In this document: in pieces, positions 43,788-52,907 of the stretch | Layout of the letters: every line of letters begins with the position of its first letter | How positions within the stretch are numbered: the first letter of the stretch is position 1 | Translations under genes and position numbers: made by a program | The notes under the pieces: model-generated | Told to the model about the DNA's origin: nothing | Databases searched by the model: none | Seen by the model: the letters and a program-made list of their open reading frames with translations, nothing else | DNA from: Planosporangium thailandense | Lineage (GTDB): Bacteria > Actinomycetota > Actinomycetes > Mycobacteriales > Micromonosporaceae | DNA: 64,000 nucleotides | Reading direction: 5' to 3' | NCBI RefSeq assembly: GCF_011947195.1 | Contig: NZ_JAATVY010000002.1 | Coordinates: 124,001-188,000 of the forward strand

Positions 43788-44579
43788 TCAGTCCGTGGGC
43801 GGAAGGACCGGCGCGAGCTCCGGGCGCTTGGCCGTCACCAGGTCGCCCGACGAGCGGCCCTGCACCCGCCGCTTGACCCACGGCGCCAGGTAGCGCACGG
43901 TCCACCGGGCGTCCGCGGCGCGCGCCATCGGCCAGGACAGCGGGCGCGGCGCCGGGGGCACGTCCATCCAGGTCGGGTCGGGTATCAGCCCGAGTGCGGT
44001 CAGGACGTGGCCGGCCACCCGGTGGTGCCCGGCCGTCGACAGATGCAGGCGGTCCTCGCTCCACATCGCGGTGTTGAGCGACAGCTCCTCGTCCGACCAC
44101 AGGTCGACCAGGAACGCGCCCTGCCGGGCGGCGACCTCCGCCGCGGCGTCGTTGAGGTACGACGCCCGGGGCACGATGATCCGCCGGCCGGGCAGTCGGC
44201 GGGACAGGTCCGCGAAGCGGAACAGGATCACGTCCGCGCCGGCGCTCCGCAGCTGCGTGAGGACCTCCTCGAAGCGGGCCACCAGAGCCGGCCCGTCGAA
44301 GTTGGGGCGCAGGGCGTCGTTGCCGCCGGCGGCGAAGCTCACCAGGTCCGGACGCATCGCGAGGGTGGGCGACAGCTGCTCGTCGACCACGGCGTTGAAC
44401 AGCCGGCCACGGATGGCGAGGTTGGCGTAGTGAAACTCCTCACCCCGGGCGGCCGCCTCGGCCGCCAGCCGCTCGGCGACCAGGTCGGCCCAGCCCCGGA
44501 ACCCGTTGCCGCTCGGGTCATGGTCGTTCATGCCCTCGGTGAAACTGTCCCCCACAGCCACGAAGCTGTGCCACGCCAT
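43788..44579 (-). CDS. SGNH/GDSL-type hydrolase
   Basis: 263 residues, no signal peptide. Block I with the nucleophile is VAVGDSFTEGM near residue 10, the Gly of block II is in ANLAIRGR, block III is AAGGNDALRPN, and the Asp-His pair is in WSEDRLHLSTAGH. The family hydrolyses ester bonds of lipids, acylated sugars or similar. A C-terminal ~60-residue basic region (RYLAPWVKRRVQGRS) is beyond the usual fold. ATG at 44579 follows GGAGAGGGG. Monocistronic; substrate unknown. Confidence 0.92.
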   Translation of the reverse strand: MAWHSFVAVGDSFTEGMNDHDPSGNGFRGWADLVAERLAAEAAARGEEFHYANLAIRGRLFNAVVDEQLSPTLAMRPDLVSFAAGGNDALRPNFDGPALVARFEEVLTQLRSAGADVILFRFADLSRRLPGRRIIVPRASYLNDAAAEVAARQGAFLVDLWSDEELSLNTAMWSEDRLHLSTAGHHRVAGHVLTALGLIPDPTWMDVPPAPRPLSWPMARAADARWTVRYLAPWVKRRVQGRSSGDLVTAKRPELAPVLPPTD

Positions 44580-44706
44580 GTCGTACCCCTCTCCGGCGAG
44601 GAATCTTGACAAATGCTAAGCATCGGCGGCGGTGACACGGCACGGGGGCGACGTACGGCACGGGGCGGGCCGCCGCGGCCCGCCCCGTGTCGCACGTGAT
44701 CTGTCC

Positions 44707-45879
44707 TCAACTGGTCAGCATCGTCAGGTTCTTGAGCGCCGCCGGCTCGTCCCACCGGTTCAGCTCGGCGCCATCCGCGGAGACGATTACCAGCTGATTG
44801 TGCTGATCCCCCTTGACCCGCAGCACCATGCTGCCGTCGCCCCGGAAGAGGGCCTGGAGGAGCCGGCTGTCCGGCACGGGCAGCTTCACCTTCTGGCCGG
44901 TACGGGTGTCGATCACGGCGTTGCTGTACAGGCCGCGGGACACGTCACCGACCGGCGTCGTTCCGTCGCTGAGCCAGAGCGCGATCTGCCGCCCCTGCGG
45001 GGAGACGCTCTCCAGATGGCCACTGTAAGGCGGCGTACCAAAGTTGTTGATGCCCGGCACGGCGCGCTGGCCGGAGCCGTCCGGCTTCGCCACGAAGATC
45101 TTGCCGTTTCCGTCGGCGTACCCGATCGCCGCGCCGTCGGCCGCCCAGGTCAGGTGGCAGCCCTGGATCGCGGTGGCCAGCGGGGTGAACGCGCCCGTCG
45201 TCACGTCGATCAGCCCCTGTCGGGCATTGGCGGAGCCGTCGGCGGAGACGCTGACCAGCAGCCGCCGGGAGTCGCTGCTCCAGGCCGGCTCGGCGCACTG
45301 GCCGTCCACATGCTCACGGAGTACCCGGTCCCGGCCGGTACGCACGTCCACCAGGTGCAGCGCGGACGTATCACCGCGCACGTAACTCACCCAACGCCCG
45401 TCCGGCGACACGTTGACGTTAAAAGTGACGGCGAAGTCCACCGGAAGCTTCGCGATGGCCTTCGACTGGGTATCTCCCGGCAGCCATGACACCACGAAGC
45501 CCGAGGGATCGGGGCTGAGGTCGCCGTAGTACAGCGGACCGACGGTCACGGTCGCGCCGCTTTCCGAGGCGGCCGGGGTGGATGAGGCACTCGGCTCGGG
45601 CGTCGTGGGCTCCGGCGCCGGTGACGAGGGCTGCGGCTCCGGGGTTGCCGAATCGCTGGCCGCCGGCGTGTGCGGGGCCGTGCGCTGGGGCAGCACCTGA
45701 CCGACACCGGCCGCGGTGACGCCGAGAAGCACGACGGCCGCGGCCGTCACGGTGACCGAGCGCCGGACCGCGAGCCGCCGCGAGGTACGCAGCGCCCGGT
45801 CGCGCAGATCCACCGGCTGTGCCGTCTCGGCAAGGTCGGCGAGGGCGTCGTGGAGCGGGCCGGGAGCGAAGTCGTTCAT
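44707..45879 (-). CDS. Membrane-anchored WD40-like (TolB-type) beta-propeller protein, partner of the adjacent sigma factor
   Basis: 390 residues. Cytoplasmic N-terminus ([35 protein letters not shown]), one membrane helix at about 40-60 ([20 protein letters not shown]), a Pro/Ser/Thr linker, and an extracytoplasmic TolB/PD40-like propeller with repeating motifs [41 protein letters not shown] and [14 protein letters not shown]. Overlap by 4 nt with the sigma factor gene suggests an anti-sigma or sensory role, though no zinc-type anti-sigma motif is present. Confidence 0.85.
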   Translation of the reverse strand: MNDFAPGPLHDALADLAETAQPVDLRDRALRTSRRLAVRRSVTVTAAAVVLLGVTAAGVGQVLPQRTAPHTPAASDSATPEPQPSSPAPEPTTPEPSASSTPAASESGATVTVGPLYYGDLSPDPSGFVVSWLPGDTQSKAIAKLPVDFAVTFNVNVSPDGRWVSYVRGDTSALHLVDVRTGRDRVLREHVDGQCAEPAWSSDSRRLLVSVSADGSANARQGLIDVTTGAFTPLATAIQGCHLTWAADGAAIGYADGNGKIFVAKPDGSGQRAVPGINNFGTPPYSGHLESVSPQGRQIALWLSDGTTPVGDVSRGLYSNAVIDTRTGQKVKLPVPDSRLLQALFRGDGSMVLRVKGDQHNQLVIVSADGAELNRWDEPAALKNLTMLTS

Positions 45880-46478
45880 CTGGCGCTCTCCTTGCGGACG
45901 TAGAGATCGGCAAGCTCGGGCGCGACAGTGCGCAGCCTGGCCAGTGCCTTGGCGGTCTGGGACTTCACGGTGCCGACGGTGACGCCCAGCAGCTCGGCTG
46001 CCTCGGTCTCGGTGCGGTCTTCGAAGAAGCGCAGCACCAGGACGGCGCGCTGCTTGTTCGACAGCTTCAGCAGCGCCGCGCGCAGCGCCAGCCGCAGGTC
46101 ACTACGGTCGTGCGGGTCGCGGTCCGCGGTCGCCGGCTCGGGCAGGTCCCCCGGGAGGGACTCCGCCACGCGGCCGCGCCGCCACCACGAGACCTGCAGG
46201 TGGTACATGACCTTCCGGGTGTACGCCTCGGCGTTGCCGCTGGCGTGCAGCCGCTTCCACGCCCGGTGGGTACGGGCGAGCGCCGACTGCACGAGATCCT
46301 CGGCGAGGTACTGGTCGCCGGTGAGCAGGTACGCCGAGCGCAGCAAGGCTGCGGTGCGCCCCCGTACGAAGGCGTCGAACTCGTCGGCCGAAGCGTCCAT
46401 GCTCGCCAATCTCCGCTGGTGGTCGAAAGGGTCGGGCGGCGCCGGCGACCCCAGGTCAGTCGGTCGCGTCATGGTCAT
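45876..46478 (-). CDS. SigE-family (ECF-like) RNA polymerase sigma factor
   Basis: 200 residues with regions 2 and 4 of sigma70: [41 protein letters not shown] (2.1-2.4 area) and [45 protein letters not shown] (4.2 HTH). This is the SigE-family pattern common in Streptomyces and Micromonospora (SACE_1560-like), distinct from classical SigE. ATG at 46478 follows GGAGAAG. It precedes and overlaps the membrane propeller gene; the divergent proS promoter lies 150 nt away. Confidence 0.93.
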   Translation of the reverse strand: MTMTRPTDLGSPAPPDPFDHQRRLASMDASADEFDAFVRGRTAALLRSAYLLTGDQYLAEDLVQSALARTHRAWKRLHASGNAEAYTRKVMYHLQVSWWRRGRVAESLPGDLPEPATADRDPHDRSDLRLALRAALLKLSNKQRAVLVLRFFEDRTETEAAELLGVTVGTVKSQTAKALARLRTVAPELADLYVRKESAR

Positions 46479-46631
46479 CGTCTTCTCCACTGGCGTGGTG
46501 AGGTGATTCGGCCGCCGGCGAGCCGGGGATCGATCGTTGTCGCCAGCCATGACGCATCCCGCCCGGTCTACGGTTGCCGGTCGGCCGGAACTTTCGTGAA
46601 GCGGTCAGCGACGACCACGTACGCTGCGGTC

Positions 46632-48362
46632 ATGCTTCTGCGCCTGTCCAACCTGTTCGTCCGTACGCTCCGCGAGGACCCCGCGGAGGCGGAGGTACCA
46701 AGCCACCGGCTGCTGGTCCGCGCCGGCTATGTGCGGCGCGTCGCGCCGGGCGGGTACGCCTGGCTGCCGCTGGGCAAGCTCGTACTCGACCGGGTCGCGG
46801 CGATCGTCCGCGAGGAGATGAACGCCATCGGGGCGCAGGAGGTGTCGTTTCCGTCGCTGCTGCCGCAGGAGCGCTACGAGGCGACCGGCCGGCTGCGTGA
46901 CTACGGGCCGGACCTGTTCCGCCTGAAGGACCGGCGCGGTGCGGGGTACGTCCTCGGCCCGACCCACGAGGAGCTGTTCACGCTGCTCGTGAAGGATCTC
47001 TACGCGTCGTACCGCGACTACCCGGTGACGCTGTACCAGATCGGCACGAAGTTCCGCGACGAGGCGCGGCCGCGCGGCGGCCTGCTGCGCGGCCGCGAGT
47101 TCCTCATGAAGGACGCGTACTCGTTCGACCTCGACGACGAGGGTCTGCGCCGGGCGTACGCGGCCCAGCGGGAGGCGTACATCCGCGTCTTCGACCGTCT
47201 CGGCCTGGATTACACGATCGTGGCGGCGATGGCCGGCGCGATGGGCGGATCGGCCTCCGAGGAGTTCCTGGCGCCGTCGCCGGCCGGCGAGGACACCTAC
47301 GTCGCGTGCACGGCCTGCGACTACGCCGCGAACACCGAAGCGGTCGCGACCCCGGCGCCGCCCGCCGCCACCGACGTCGAGCACCCCGCGTCGACCGTCT
47401 TCGACACCCCGGGCACGCCGACGATCGATTCGCTGGTCGAGTACGCGAACTCGGTCGCCACGGGCGGACGCACGGACTGGACGGCCGCGGACACGCTCAA
47501 GAACGTCGTTCTCCAGGTCGGCGACGAGCCGCTCGTCATCGGCCTGCCCGGCGACCGCGACGTCGACCTGAAGCGGGTGGAGGCCGCCCTCTACCCCGCG
47601 ACGGGCGAACTGTTCGACGACTTCAGCTCGTACCCAGACCTGGTACGCGGCTACATCGGCCCGCAGGTACTCGCCAAGCTCGGCATCCGGTACCTCGTCG
47701 ACCCGCGGGTCGTACCCGCGACCGCCTGGGTCACCGGCGCCAACGAGCAGGGCAAGCACGCGATCAACGTGGTCTGCGGCCGCGACTTCGTCCCGGACGG
47801 CACGATCGAGGCGGCCGAGGTGCGGGCGGGCGACCCGTGCCCGAACTGCGCCGCCCCGCTGGAGATACGCCGGGGGATCGAGGTCGGCCACATCTTCCAG
47901 CTGGGCCGCCGGTTCGCTGACGCCTTCGGCTTGGACGCGCTCGGCCCCGACGGTCAGCCGGTACGGGTCACGATGGGCTCGTACGGCATCGGGGTGTCGC
48001 GGGTGGTCGCCGCGATCGTCGAGCAGCACCACGACGAGCGCGGCCTGAACTGGCCGGTGTCGGTCGCGCCCTGCCAGGTCCACGTCATCGCGACCGGCAA
48101 GGGCGAGCAGGCCGAGACGGCGTCCCGGCTCGCGTCGGAGCTCACGTCGCGCGGCATCGACGTCCTGCTCGACGACCGGCCCGGGCTGTCGGCCGGGGTA
48201 CGGTTCGCCGACGCCGAACTGCTCGGCATGCCGGTCGTCGTCGTGGTCGGCCGGCGCCTGGCCGAGGGCTACGTCGAGCTGCGCTCGCGGATCGACGGCT
48301 CCCGCTCGGACGTACCCGTCGGCGGGGTTGTCGACCTGATTAGCGCACAGCTGGCTGGGTAA
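46632..48362 (+). CDS. proS: Prolyl-tRNA synthetase (bacterial type)
   Basis: 576 residues. Class II aaRS core with motif 1 ([38 protein letters not shown]), motif 2 ([30 protein letters not shown]) and motif 3 ([23 protein letters not shown]); an INS editing domain inserted between motifs 2 and 3 (about 230-390); and a C-terminal anticodon-binding domain. It charges tRNA-Pro and, by the INS domain, clears Ala-tRNA-Pro. The ATG has no strong ribosome site and may be read from a short leader. Confidence 0.97.
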   Translation: MLLRLSNLFVRTLREDPAEAEVPSHRLLVRAGYVRRVAPGGYAWLPLGKLVLDRVAAIVREEMNAIGAQEVSFPSLLPQERYEATGRLRDYGPDLFRLKDRRGAGYVLGPTHEELFTLLVKDLYASYRDYPVTLYQIGTKFRDEARPRGGLLRGREFLMKDAYSFDLDDEGLRRAYAAQREAYIRVFDRLGLDYTIVAAMAGAMGGSASEEFLAPSPAGEDTYVACTACDYAANTEAVATPAPPAATDVEHPASTVFDTPGTPTIDSLVEYANSVATGGRTDWTAADTLKNVVLQVGDEPLVIGLPGDRDVDLKRVEAALYPATGELFDDFSSYPDLVRGYIGPQVLAKLGIRYLVDPRVVPATAWVTGANEQGKHAINVVCGRDFVPDGTIEAAEVRAGDPCPNCAAPLEIRRGIEVGHIFQLGRRFADAFGLDALGPDGQPVRVTMGSYGIGVSRVVAAIVEQHHDERGLNWPVSVAPCQVHVIATGKGEQAETASRLASELTSRGIDVLLDDRPGLSAGVRFADAELLGMPVVVVVGRRLAEGYVELRSRIDGSRSDVPVGGVVDLISAQLAG

Positions 48363-48404
48363 CCGTCGGGGGTCTCAACCCATCGACGCCCCGGAGGCAC
48401 CCGC

Positions 48405-48830
48405 ATGCCGATGCAGACCGTTCGGGATGTGATGACGACCCGCGTTGTCACCCTGCCGCCCGAAACAACGCTGGTTGACGCTGCCCAGACCATGCGGCAG
48501 CAGGACATCGGCGACATCGTGGTGGCCGATGGCCACGGCCCTGCCGGTCTCGTGACCGACCGCGACATCGTGGTCCGCGCCGTCGCCGAACGGCGCGACC
48601 CTGGATCCACCACGATCGGCGAGATCCAGACGCCGGATCTGGTGACGGTGCGTCCCGATGACACCGTGCAGTCGGTGGCGCTACTGATGCGCGACAACGC
48701 GATCCGGCGGGTCGTCGTATGCGACCACGACGACCAGCTCGTGGGCATCGTCTCCATCGGCGACCTCGCCGAGGAGATCGATCCCGACTCGGTGCTCGGC
48801 GGCATCAGCCGGGCCAACCCGAACAACTGA
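48405..48830 (+). CDS. Two-CBS-domain protein
   Basis: 141 residues consisting of a tandem CBS pair: MTTRVVTLPPETTLVDAAQTMRQQDIGDIVVAD, GLVTDRDIVVRAVAE, then PDLVTVRPDDTVQSVALLMRDNAIRRVVVCDHDDQLVGIVSIGDLA. No effector domain. Such stand-alone proteins bind adenine nucleotides and modulate a partner. A good GGAGG site precedes the ATG. It follows proS by 42 nt; a link to proS function is not known. Confidence 0.94.
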   Translation: MPMQTVRDVMTTRVVTLPPETTLVDAAQTMRQQDIGDIVVADGHGPAGLVTDRDIVVRAVAERRDPGSTTIGEIQTPDLVTVRPDDTVQSVALLMRDNAIRRVVVCDHDDQLVGIVSIGDLAEEIDPDSVLGGISRANPNN

Positions 48831-48865
48831 TCGCCGCACGCCCACCGGCGGGCGTGCGGCGATCA
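48828..48865 (+). terminator. 16-bp stem hairpin overlapping the CBS gene stop codon
   Basis: TGATCGCCGCACGCCC (48828-48843) pairs perfectly with 48850-48865 over a 6-nt loop; the stop codon TGA is the first part of the stem. Its core GCCGCACGCCC is shared with the terminator at 22965. No T-tract. Confidence 0.8.
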
Positions 48866-48899
48866 GGCCGTCGAGGCCCGCCGGGATACGCTTGACGCA

Positions 48900-49322
48900 A
48901 TGAACATGCCTGCCAAGCTCGCCGAAATCGTCGACGAGTTCGCCTCCGCACCGCGCGACGTGGTGCTGGAGATGCTGCTCGAGTACGTCGACGCCCTGCC
49001 CCCGCTGCCGTCGGACCTGGCCGGCCACGAGGGCATGGAACAGGTACCGGAGTGCCAGACCCCGTTCTTCCTGCGCGCCGAGGTCCAGCCCGGCCGCCGC
49101 GTCGAGATGTGGTTCGACTGCCCACCGGAGTCGCCCACCACCCGGGCGTTCGCCGGCATCCTGGCCGAGGGACTGACGGACGCGACCGTCGACGAGGTGC
49201 TGGCCGTACCCAACGACCTGTACCAGCGGATGGGCCTGGCGGCCGCGATCAGCCCCCTGCGGGTACGCGGTGGCAGCGCGATCCTCGCCCGCCTCCAGCG
49301 CCAGGTCCGCGAGCAATCCTGA
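48900..49322 (+). CDS. SufE-like cysteine desulfuration protein
   Basis: 140 residues with the SufE fold: LAEIVDEFASAPRDVVLEMLLEYVDALPPLP, active Cys in PECQTPFFL, MWFDCPPESPTTRAFAGILAEGL and DLYQRMGLAAAISPLRVRGGSAILARLQRQV. It accepts persulfide sulfur from a desulfurase for Fe-S assembly. ATG at 48900. It usually accompanies a rhodanese gene in actinomycetes; here the rhodanese is about 8 kb upstream. Confidence 0.93.
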   Translation: MNMPAKLAEIVDEFASAPRDVVLEMLLEYVDALPPLPSDLAGHEGMEQVPECQTPFFLRAEVQPGRRVEMWFDCPPESPTTRAFAGILAEGLTDATVDEVLAVPNDLYQRMGLAAAISPLRVRGGSAILARLQRQVREQS

Positions 49323-49350
49323 CGCTTTCGTTTCACGTGCAACGGTATGG

Positions 49351-49887
49351 CTAGGCGTCGATCGGTCGGGCCAGACCTTCGATCACCTCGGCCCCGGGCA
49401 GCCGCGTGAAAGCCGCACCGGGCAGGGCGATCTTGCTGTGCCGTACGCCGCTTCCGATGATCACGTACGGCGTCGCCGCCACCCGCGAGTCGACCAGGAT
49501 CGGCCACGACGCCGGCAGCCCGATGGGCGTGATGCCGCCGTACTCCATGCTCGTCTCGGACACCGCGGCCTCCATCGGCGCGAAGCTCGCCTTACGTACG
49601 TCGAGCCGCCGCCGCGCGACGCCGTTGACGTCCGCCCGGGTCGTCGCGAGAATCACGCACGCGGCGTAACGCGTCTCGCCTTCGCGCTTGCCCGCCACGA
49701 TCACACAGTTCGCCGACTCCTCCAGGCCCACGCCGTACGCCTCGCAGAACGCGGCCGTGTCGGCCAGCGCGGCATCGATCGGCGCGACCAGGACCTCGGG
49801 CTCGTCCCAGTCCTGCAATGCGGCCAGGACCGCGGCCGCCACGAGGTCCGGGCGTTCCCGGGCGGGTTCGGTCTTCAAGCTCCCCAT
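49351..49887 (-). CDS. YbaK/EbsC-type aminoacyl-tRNA deacylase
   Basis: 178 residues. Motifs of the YbaK/ProX superfamily: ESANCVIVAGKREG with the conserved catalytic Lys, ASFAPMEAAVSETSMEYGGITPIGLPASWPILVDSRV and VIIGSGVRHSKIALPGAAF. These proteins hydrolyse mischarged Ala- or Cys-tRNA-Pro. It lies 1 kb from proS in the opposite direction, a functional match. ATG at 49887 follows GGGGGCG. Confidence 0.92.
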   Translation of the reverse strand: MGSLKTEPARERPDLVAAAVLAALQDWDEPEVLVAPIDAALADTAAFCEAYGVGLEESANCVIVAGKREGETRYAACVILATTRADVNGVARRRLDVRKASFAPMEAAVSETSMEYGGITPIGLPASWPILVDSRVAATPYVIIGSGVRHSKIALPGAAFTRLPGAEVIEGLARPIDA

Positions 49888-49978
49888 CACGCCCCCATCC
49901 TGTCCAGATCTCCGGCCGCCGGTCAAAACCGGCTCGCTGACGTGTGTGCCGTAGCCGCCTGTCGGGTAACGGGCAGCC

Positions 49979-50185
49979 ATGAGCGAACCCACGGACGATC
50001 GCGTCGACAGCCGGGCCGCCGGACTGCTACCGGAGGAGCGGACCGCGGGCAGCGACAACCCTCGCGCCCAGGCCGCCGAGATCCTGCGGGAGTCGGACAT
50101 CCGGGAAAACGATCTCGATGCGGCACCCGATTCGTTCGTGGAGCATCGGACGTCCGAGCAGACCGTGACACCGCCGCACCCGTAG
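49979..50185 (+). CDS. Small acidic hypothetical protein
   Basis: 68 residues, highly charged, no cysteines or membrane helix: SEPTDDRVDSRAAGLLPEE, then RAQAAEILRESDIRENDLDAAPDSFVEHRTSEQT. The pattern of a short helix followed by disorder resembles widespread actinobacterial small proteins of unknown role. Start at 49979, 92 nt from the divergent YbaK gene. Confidence 0.65.
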   Translation: MSEPTDDRVDSRAAGLLPEERTAGSDNPRAQAAEILRESDIRENDLDAAPDSFVEHRTSEQTVTPPHP

Positions 50186-50318
50186 GTGACTGTCCCCACC
50201 AGGCCGGCAGGGCCGGCTGTCCCCGCTCGGCCGGCACAGCCGGCTGTACCCCATGGTGTCGCACATCTTCGGTACCGTGACGGGCCGAAGAATGTGTGCT
50301 GGGGGGGTGAGGGCGGCC

Positions 50319-50768
50319 ATGGCGATGCCATTCAACGCTGCCGGGGAGGACGCCGACGCCTGGGTCGACACGTGGGCGGCGAGCGTTTCGGCCCGTGCGC
50401 AGGCGGCTCGGGAGCTTTCTGAACGGGTGTCGATGCTGTCGGTCTCGGCGTCGAGCCGCGACGGCGCGGTCGAGGTGACGGTTGCCGGTTCCGGGGTCAT
50501 GACCGATCTGAGGCTCGACGAGCGCGTGCGCAACTGGCCGGCCGACCGGATCGCGGCCCAGGTGATGGCGGTGATGCGGCGGGCGCAGGGCTCGCTGGCC
50601 GGGCGCGTTGCGGAGATCGCCGAGGAGACCGTGGGGGCCGACTCGGAGACCGGGCGGGCCGTGGTGGACGGGTTCGCCCGGCGCTTCCCGCTCCCGCCGG
50701 ACGACGGGGACGACCGGGACGACCGGGACGGCGGGGACGGCCGACGGCACGGCGACGACCACCGCTAG
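50319..50768 (+). CDS. YbaB/EbfC-family DNA-binding-like protein
   Basis: 149 residues. The core (about 8-115) has the YbaB pattern: ADAWVDTWAASVSARAQAARELSERVSMLSVSASSRDGAVEVTVAGSGVMTDLRLDERV, then IAAQVMAVMRRAQGSLAGRVAEIAEE. The C-terminal tail is a run of Asp/Gly/Arg (DDGDDRDDRDGGDG). ESX/type-VII-associated YbaB proteins look similar. ATG at 50319 is chosen; a GTG at 50308 is possible. The upstream 130 bases contain two imperfect copies of a GGCCGGC-rich 26-mer. Confidence 0.83.
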   Translation: MAMPFNAAGEDADAWVDTWAASVSARAQAARELSERVSMLSVSASSRDGAVEVTVAGSGVMTDLRLDERVRNWPADRIAAQVMAVMRRAQGSLAGRVAEIAEETVGADSETGRAVVDGFARRFPLPPDDGDDRDDRDGGDGRRHGDDHR

Positions 50769-50872
50769 GGCGCCGCACGGGAGTGGCGCGCCGGGCCGCC
50801 GCAACGGCCCGGCGCGCCACCGCCCTCGACGATCGCTGTCGGCCCGTGCGCCGGGGATATAGTCCGGAAATC

Positions 50873-51862
50873 ATGAGACTCCTGGTCACCGGCGGTGCCG
50901 GCTTCATCGGCTCCCACTTCGTACGGACCCTCCTGGCCGGCGAGCGTGAGGGGTTGGCCGGCTCCTCGGTGACCGTTCTCGACAAGCTCACCTACTCGGG
51001 AAACCGGGCCAACCTGCAACCGGTCGCGGAGCACCCCGGCCTGACCTTCGTCGAGGGCGACATCTGCGACGAGACGCTGGTGGACCAGGTGGTTCCCGGC
51101 CACGACGCGATCGTCCACTTCGCCGCCGAGTCACATGTCGACCGTTCGATCACGGGGTCGAAACCGTTCGTCGTGACCAACGTGCTCGGCACCCAGACAC
51201 TGCTGGATGCCGCTGTCCGGCACGGCACCGGGCGGTTTCTCCACGTGTCGACCGACGAGGTGTACGGCTCGATCCAAACCGGTTCCTGGCCGGAGGACTC
51301 GACGCTGGCGCCCACCTCGCCGTACGCGGCGTCCAAGGCGTCGGCGGACCTCCTCGCCCTGGCGTACCACCGCACACACGGCCTCGACGTCGTCATCACC
51401 CGCTGCTCCAACAACTACGGGCCGTACCAGTTTCCGGAGAAGGTCATCCCGCTGTTCGTCACGAACCTGCTCGACGGACGCACGGTGCCCGTGTACGGCG
51501 ACGGCGAGAACGTCCGGGACTGGCTGCACGTCGACGACCACTGCCACGGCGTCACGCTGGCGCTCACCCGTGGCCGGGCCGGCGAGGTGTACAACCTCGG
51601 CGGCGGCACCGAACTGACCAACAAGGAGTTGACCGGGCTGCTGCTGGAGGCCGGCGGGGCCGGTTGGGACCGGGTCGAGTACGTGCCCGACCGCAAGGGC
51701 CACGACCGCCGGTACTCGCTGGACACGACGAAAAGCACCCGGGAGTTGGGGTACGCGCCCAGGGTGCCGTTCGAGCGCGGTCTCGCCGAGACCATCCGCT
51801 GGTACGCCGACAACCGCGCTTGGTGGGAGCCGTTGCGACAGAAGGCCCTGGTTACCCGCTGA
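50873..51862 (+). CDS. rfbB: dTDP-glucose 4,6-dehydratase
   Basis: 329-residue extended SDR. NAD motif TGGAGFIGSHF, catalytic YAASK in TSPYAASKASADLLAL with Thr in VSTDEVYGS, and the RmlB signatures HFAAESHVDRSI and RCSNNYGPYQFPEKVIPLFVTNLLDG. Converts dTDP-glucose to dTDP-4-keto-6-deoxyglucose, the branch point for rhamnose and many antibiotic sugars. No other dTDP-sugar genes adjoin it, so it serves a pathway encoded elsewhere. No strong ribosome site is seen. Confidence 0.96.
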   Translation: MRLLVTGGAGFIGSHFVRTLLAGEREGLAGSSVTVLDKLTYSGNRANLQPVAEHPGLTFVEGDICDETLVDQVVPGHDAIVHFAAESHVDRSITGSKPFVVTNVLGTQTLLDAAVRHGTGRFLHVSTDEVYGSIQTGSWPEDSTLAPTSPYAASKASADLLALAYHRTHGLDVVITRCSNNYGPYQFPEKVIPLFVTNLLDGRTVPVYGDGENVRDWLHVDDHCHGVTLALTRGRAGEVYNLGGGTELTNKELTGLLLEAGGAGWDRVEYVPDRKGHDRRYSLDTTKSTRELGYAPRVPFERGLAETIRWYADNRAWWEPLRQKALVTR

Positions 51863-51935
51863 CCCAGGCGTGTTGAGGTCGCCCGCGCCGACTCGTCGGA
51901 CGGTCTCGGACGGAATCGGAAGCCACCGGACGCCG

Positions 51936-52565
51936 TCAGCGAACCGTCCAGCGGTCCTGGTGCAGCGCCTGGTCCAGCGGGCGGCGGCGCCGCCATCCGT
52001 GTCGTTCCAGGTCCGGCGCGGCTTCCAGGTGGGTCACCGGGCCGAGGCACAGCCAGGCGACCGGGCGGACGGCAGCGGGAATGCCGAGAAGATCCCGTAC
52101 GAACGCCTCCCGGTAGAACGACACCCAACCCACGCCGAGCCCTTCCGCCGTGGCGGCCAGCCAGAGGTTCTGGATCGCCAGACAGACCGAGTACAGGCCG
52201 GCGTCGGCGATCGCGTGCCGGCCCAGCACGGCCGGGCTGCCCCGGTCGGGGTCGTACGTGACCACGACCGACAGCGTGGACTCCAGTACACCGTCGATCT
52301 TTATGCGGGCGAAGCGCTCCCGCGCGGCCGGCTCCAGCGTCGCGTCGAAGACGGCGCGTTCCCGCTGGACGTGATCGAAGAAGGCCCGGCGGATCCGGCG
52401 GTCCCGCACGACGATGAAGTCCCACGGCTGCGACAACCCGACGCTGGGCGCGGCGTGGGCGGCGCCCAGCACCCGGTACAGGGCTTCCTCGGCGACCGGC
52501 GCGCCGGTGAACTGACCCCGCACGTCACGGCGGCGGTGAATGACGTCGTAGATCTCGGTACTCAT
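51936..52565 (-). CDS. bluB: 5,6-dimethylbenzimidazole synthase BluB
   Basis: 209-residue nitroreductase-fold enzyme that cuts FMNH2 with oxygen to form DMB, the lower ligand of vitamin B12. BluB hallmarks: IYDVIHRRRDVRGQFTG, PSVGLSQPWDFIVV, LESTLSVVVTYDPDRGS, LAIQNLWLAATAEGLGVGWVSFY and AAVRPVAWLCLGPV. ATG at 52565 follows GGGAGCC. A cobalamin riboswitch precedes it, confirming the role. Confidence 0.96.
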   Translation of the reverse strand: MSTEIYDVIHRRRDVRGQFTGAPVAEEALYRVLGAAHAAPSVGLSQPWDFIVVRDRRIRRAFFDHVQRERAVFDATLEPAARERFARIKIDGVLESTLSVVVTYDPDRGSPAVLGRHAIADAGLYSVCLAIQNLWLAATAEGLGVGWVSFYREAFVRDLLGIPAAVRPVAWLCLGPVTHLEAAPDLERHGWRRRRPLDQALHQDRWTVR

Positions 52566-52586
52566 GGCAGGCTCCCGCTGCGTCAC

Positions 52587-52602
52587 GCCACCCGCGGGTG
52601 GC
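52587..52602 (-). promoter_or_regulatory. 16-bp perfect palindrome, likely riboswitch expression platform
   Basis: GCCACCCGCGGGTGGC is fully self-complementary and lies between the riboswitch aptamer and the bluB ribosome binding site. It could fold as a hairpin competing with the site. Confidence 0.5.
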
Positions 52603-52608
52603 TCGTGG

Positions 52609-52779
52609 CGCGAGGCCGGTCTTCGGACTTCCGGATCGACGCCTGACCGCCCGCCTTCCCGGCCCACCGGCCAGTGGCTGCGCGTACGCATGGGCGGCTG
52701 CTCCCCGGTTACCGCGGCGGGCCCGTGCCGGAGTTGCACCGGCTTCCCGATTCTCCCCGCCACGGCGGGGCACCTCGCG
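52609..52779 (-). promoter_or_regulatory. Cobalamin (AdoCbl) riboswitch upstream of bluB
   Basis: Read on the minus strand: closing stem CGCGAGG (52779-52773) pairs with CCTCGCG (52615-52609); then GGGAAGCCGGTGCAACTCCGGC (conserved B12-box-region helix, near 52727-52748), the J-region GCCACTGG, GGGAAGGCG and the 3' GAAGACCGGCC. These are the conserved blocks of the cobalamin class. It ends 44 nt before the bluB start. Confidence 0.93.
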
Positions 52780-52834
52780 ATCAGTACGTGCCGCCGAAGA
52801 CTCTAGTGGCGTACGGCTGCCGGCGCGCTCTCAG

Positions 52835-52882
52835 GTTGTCCGCTCGGTTGTCCGCTCGGTTGTCCACTCGGTTGTCCGCGAG
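52835..52882. repeat. Four 12-bp tandem repeats of GTTGTCCGCTCG type
   Basis: Units start at 52835, 52847, 52859 and 52871 (third has TCCACTCG, fourth TCCGCGAG). Each contains TTGTCC(G/A)C, close to the DnaA box. They lie between the cobalamin riboswitch and the DinB gene, 26 nt before its ATG. Confidence 0.85.
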
Positions 52883-52907
52883 ATCCGTTGCTGCCAGGCT
52901 GTCCGGC

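Noticed and set aside
52835-52882. CRISPR or iteron origin
   Set aside because: Only four 12-mers, no AT-rich unwinding region and no rep gene; kept as a repeat.
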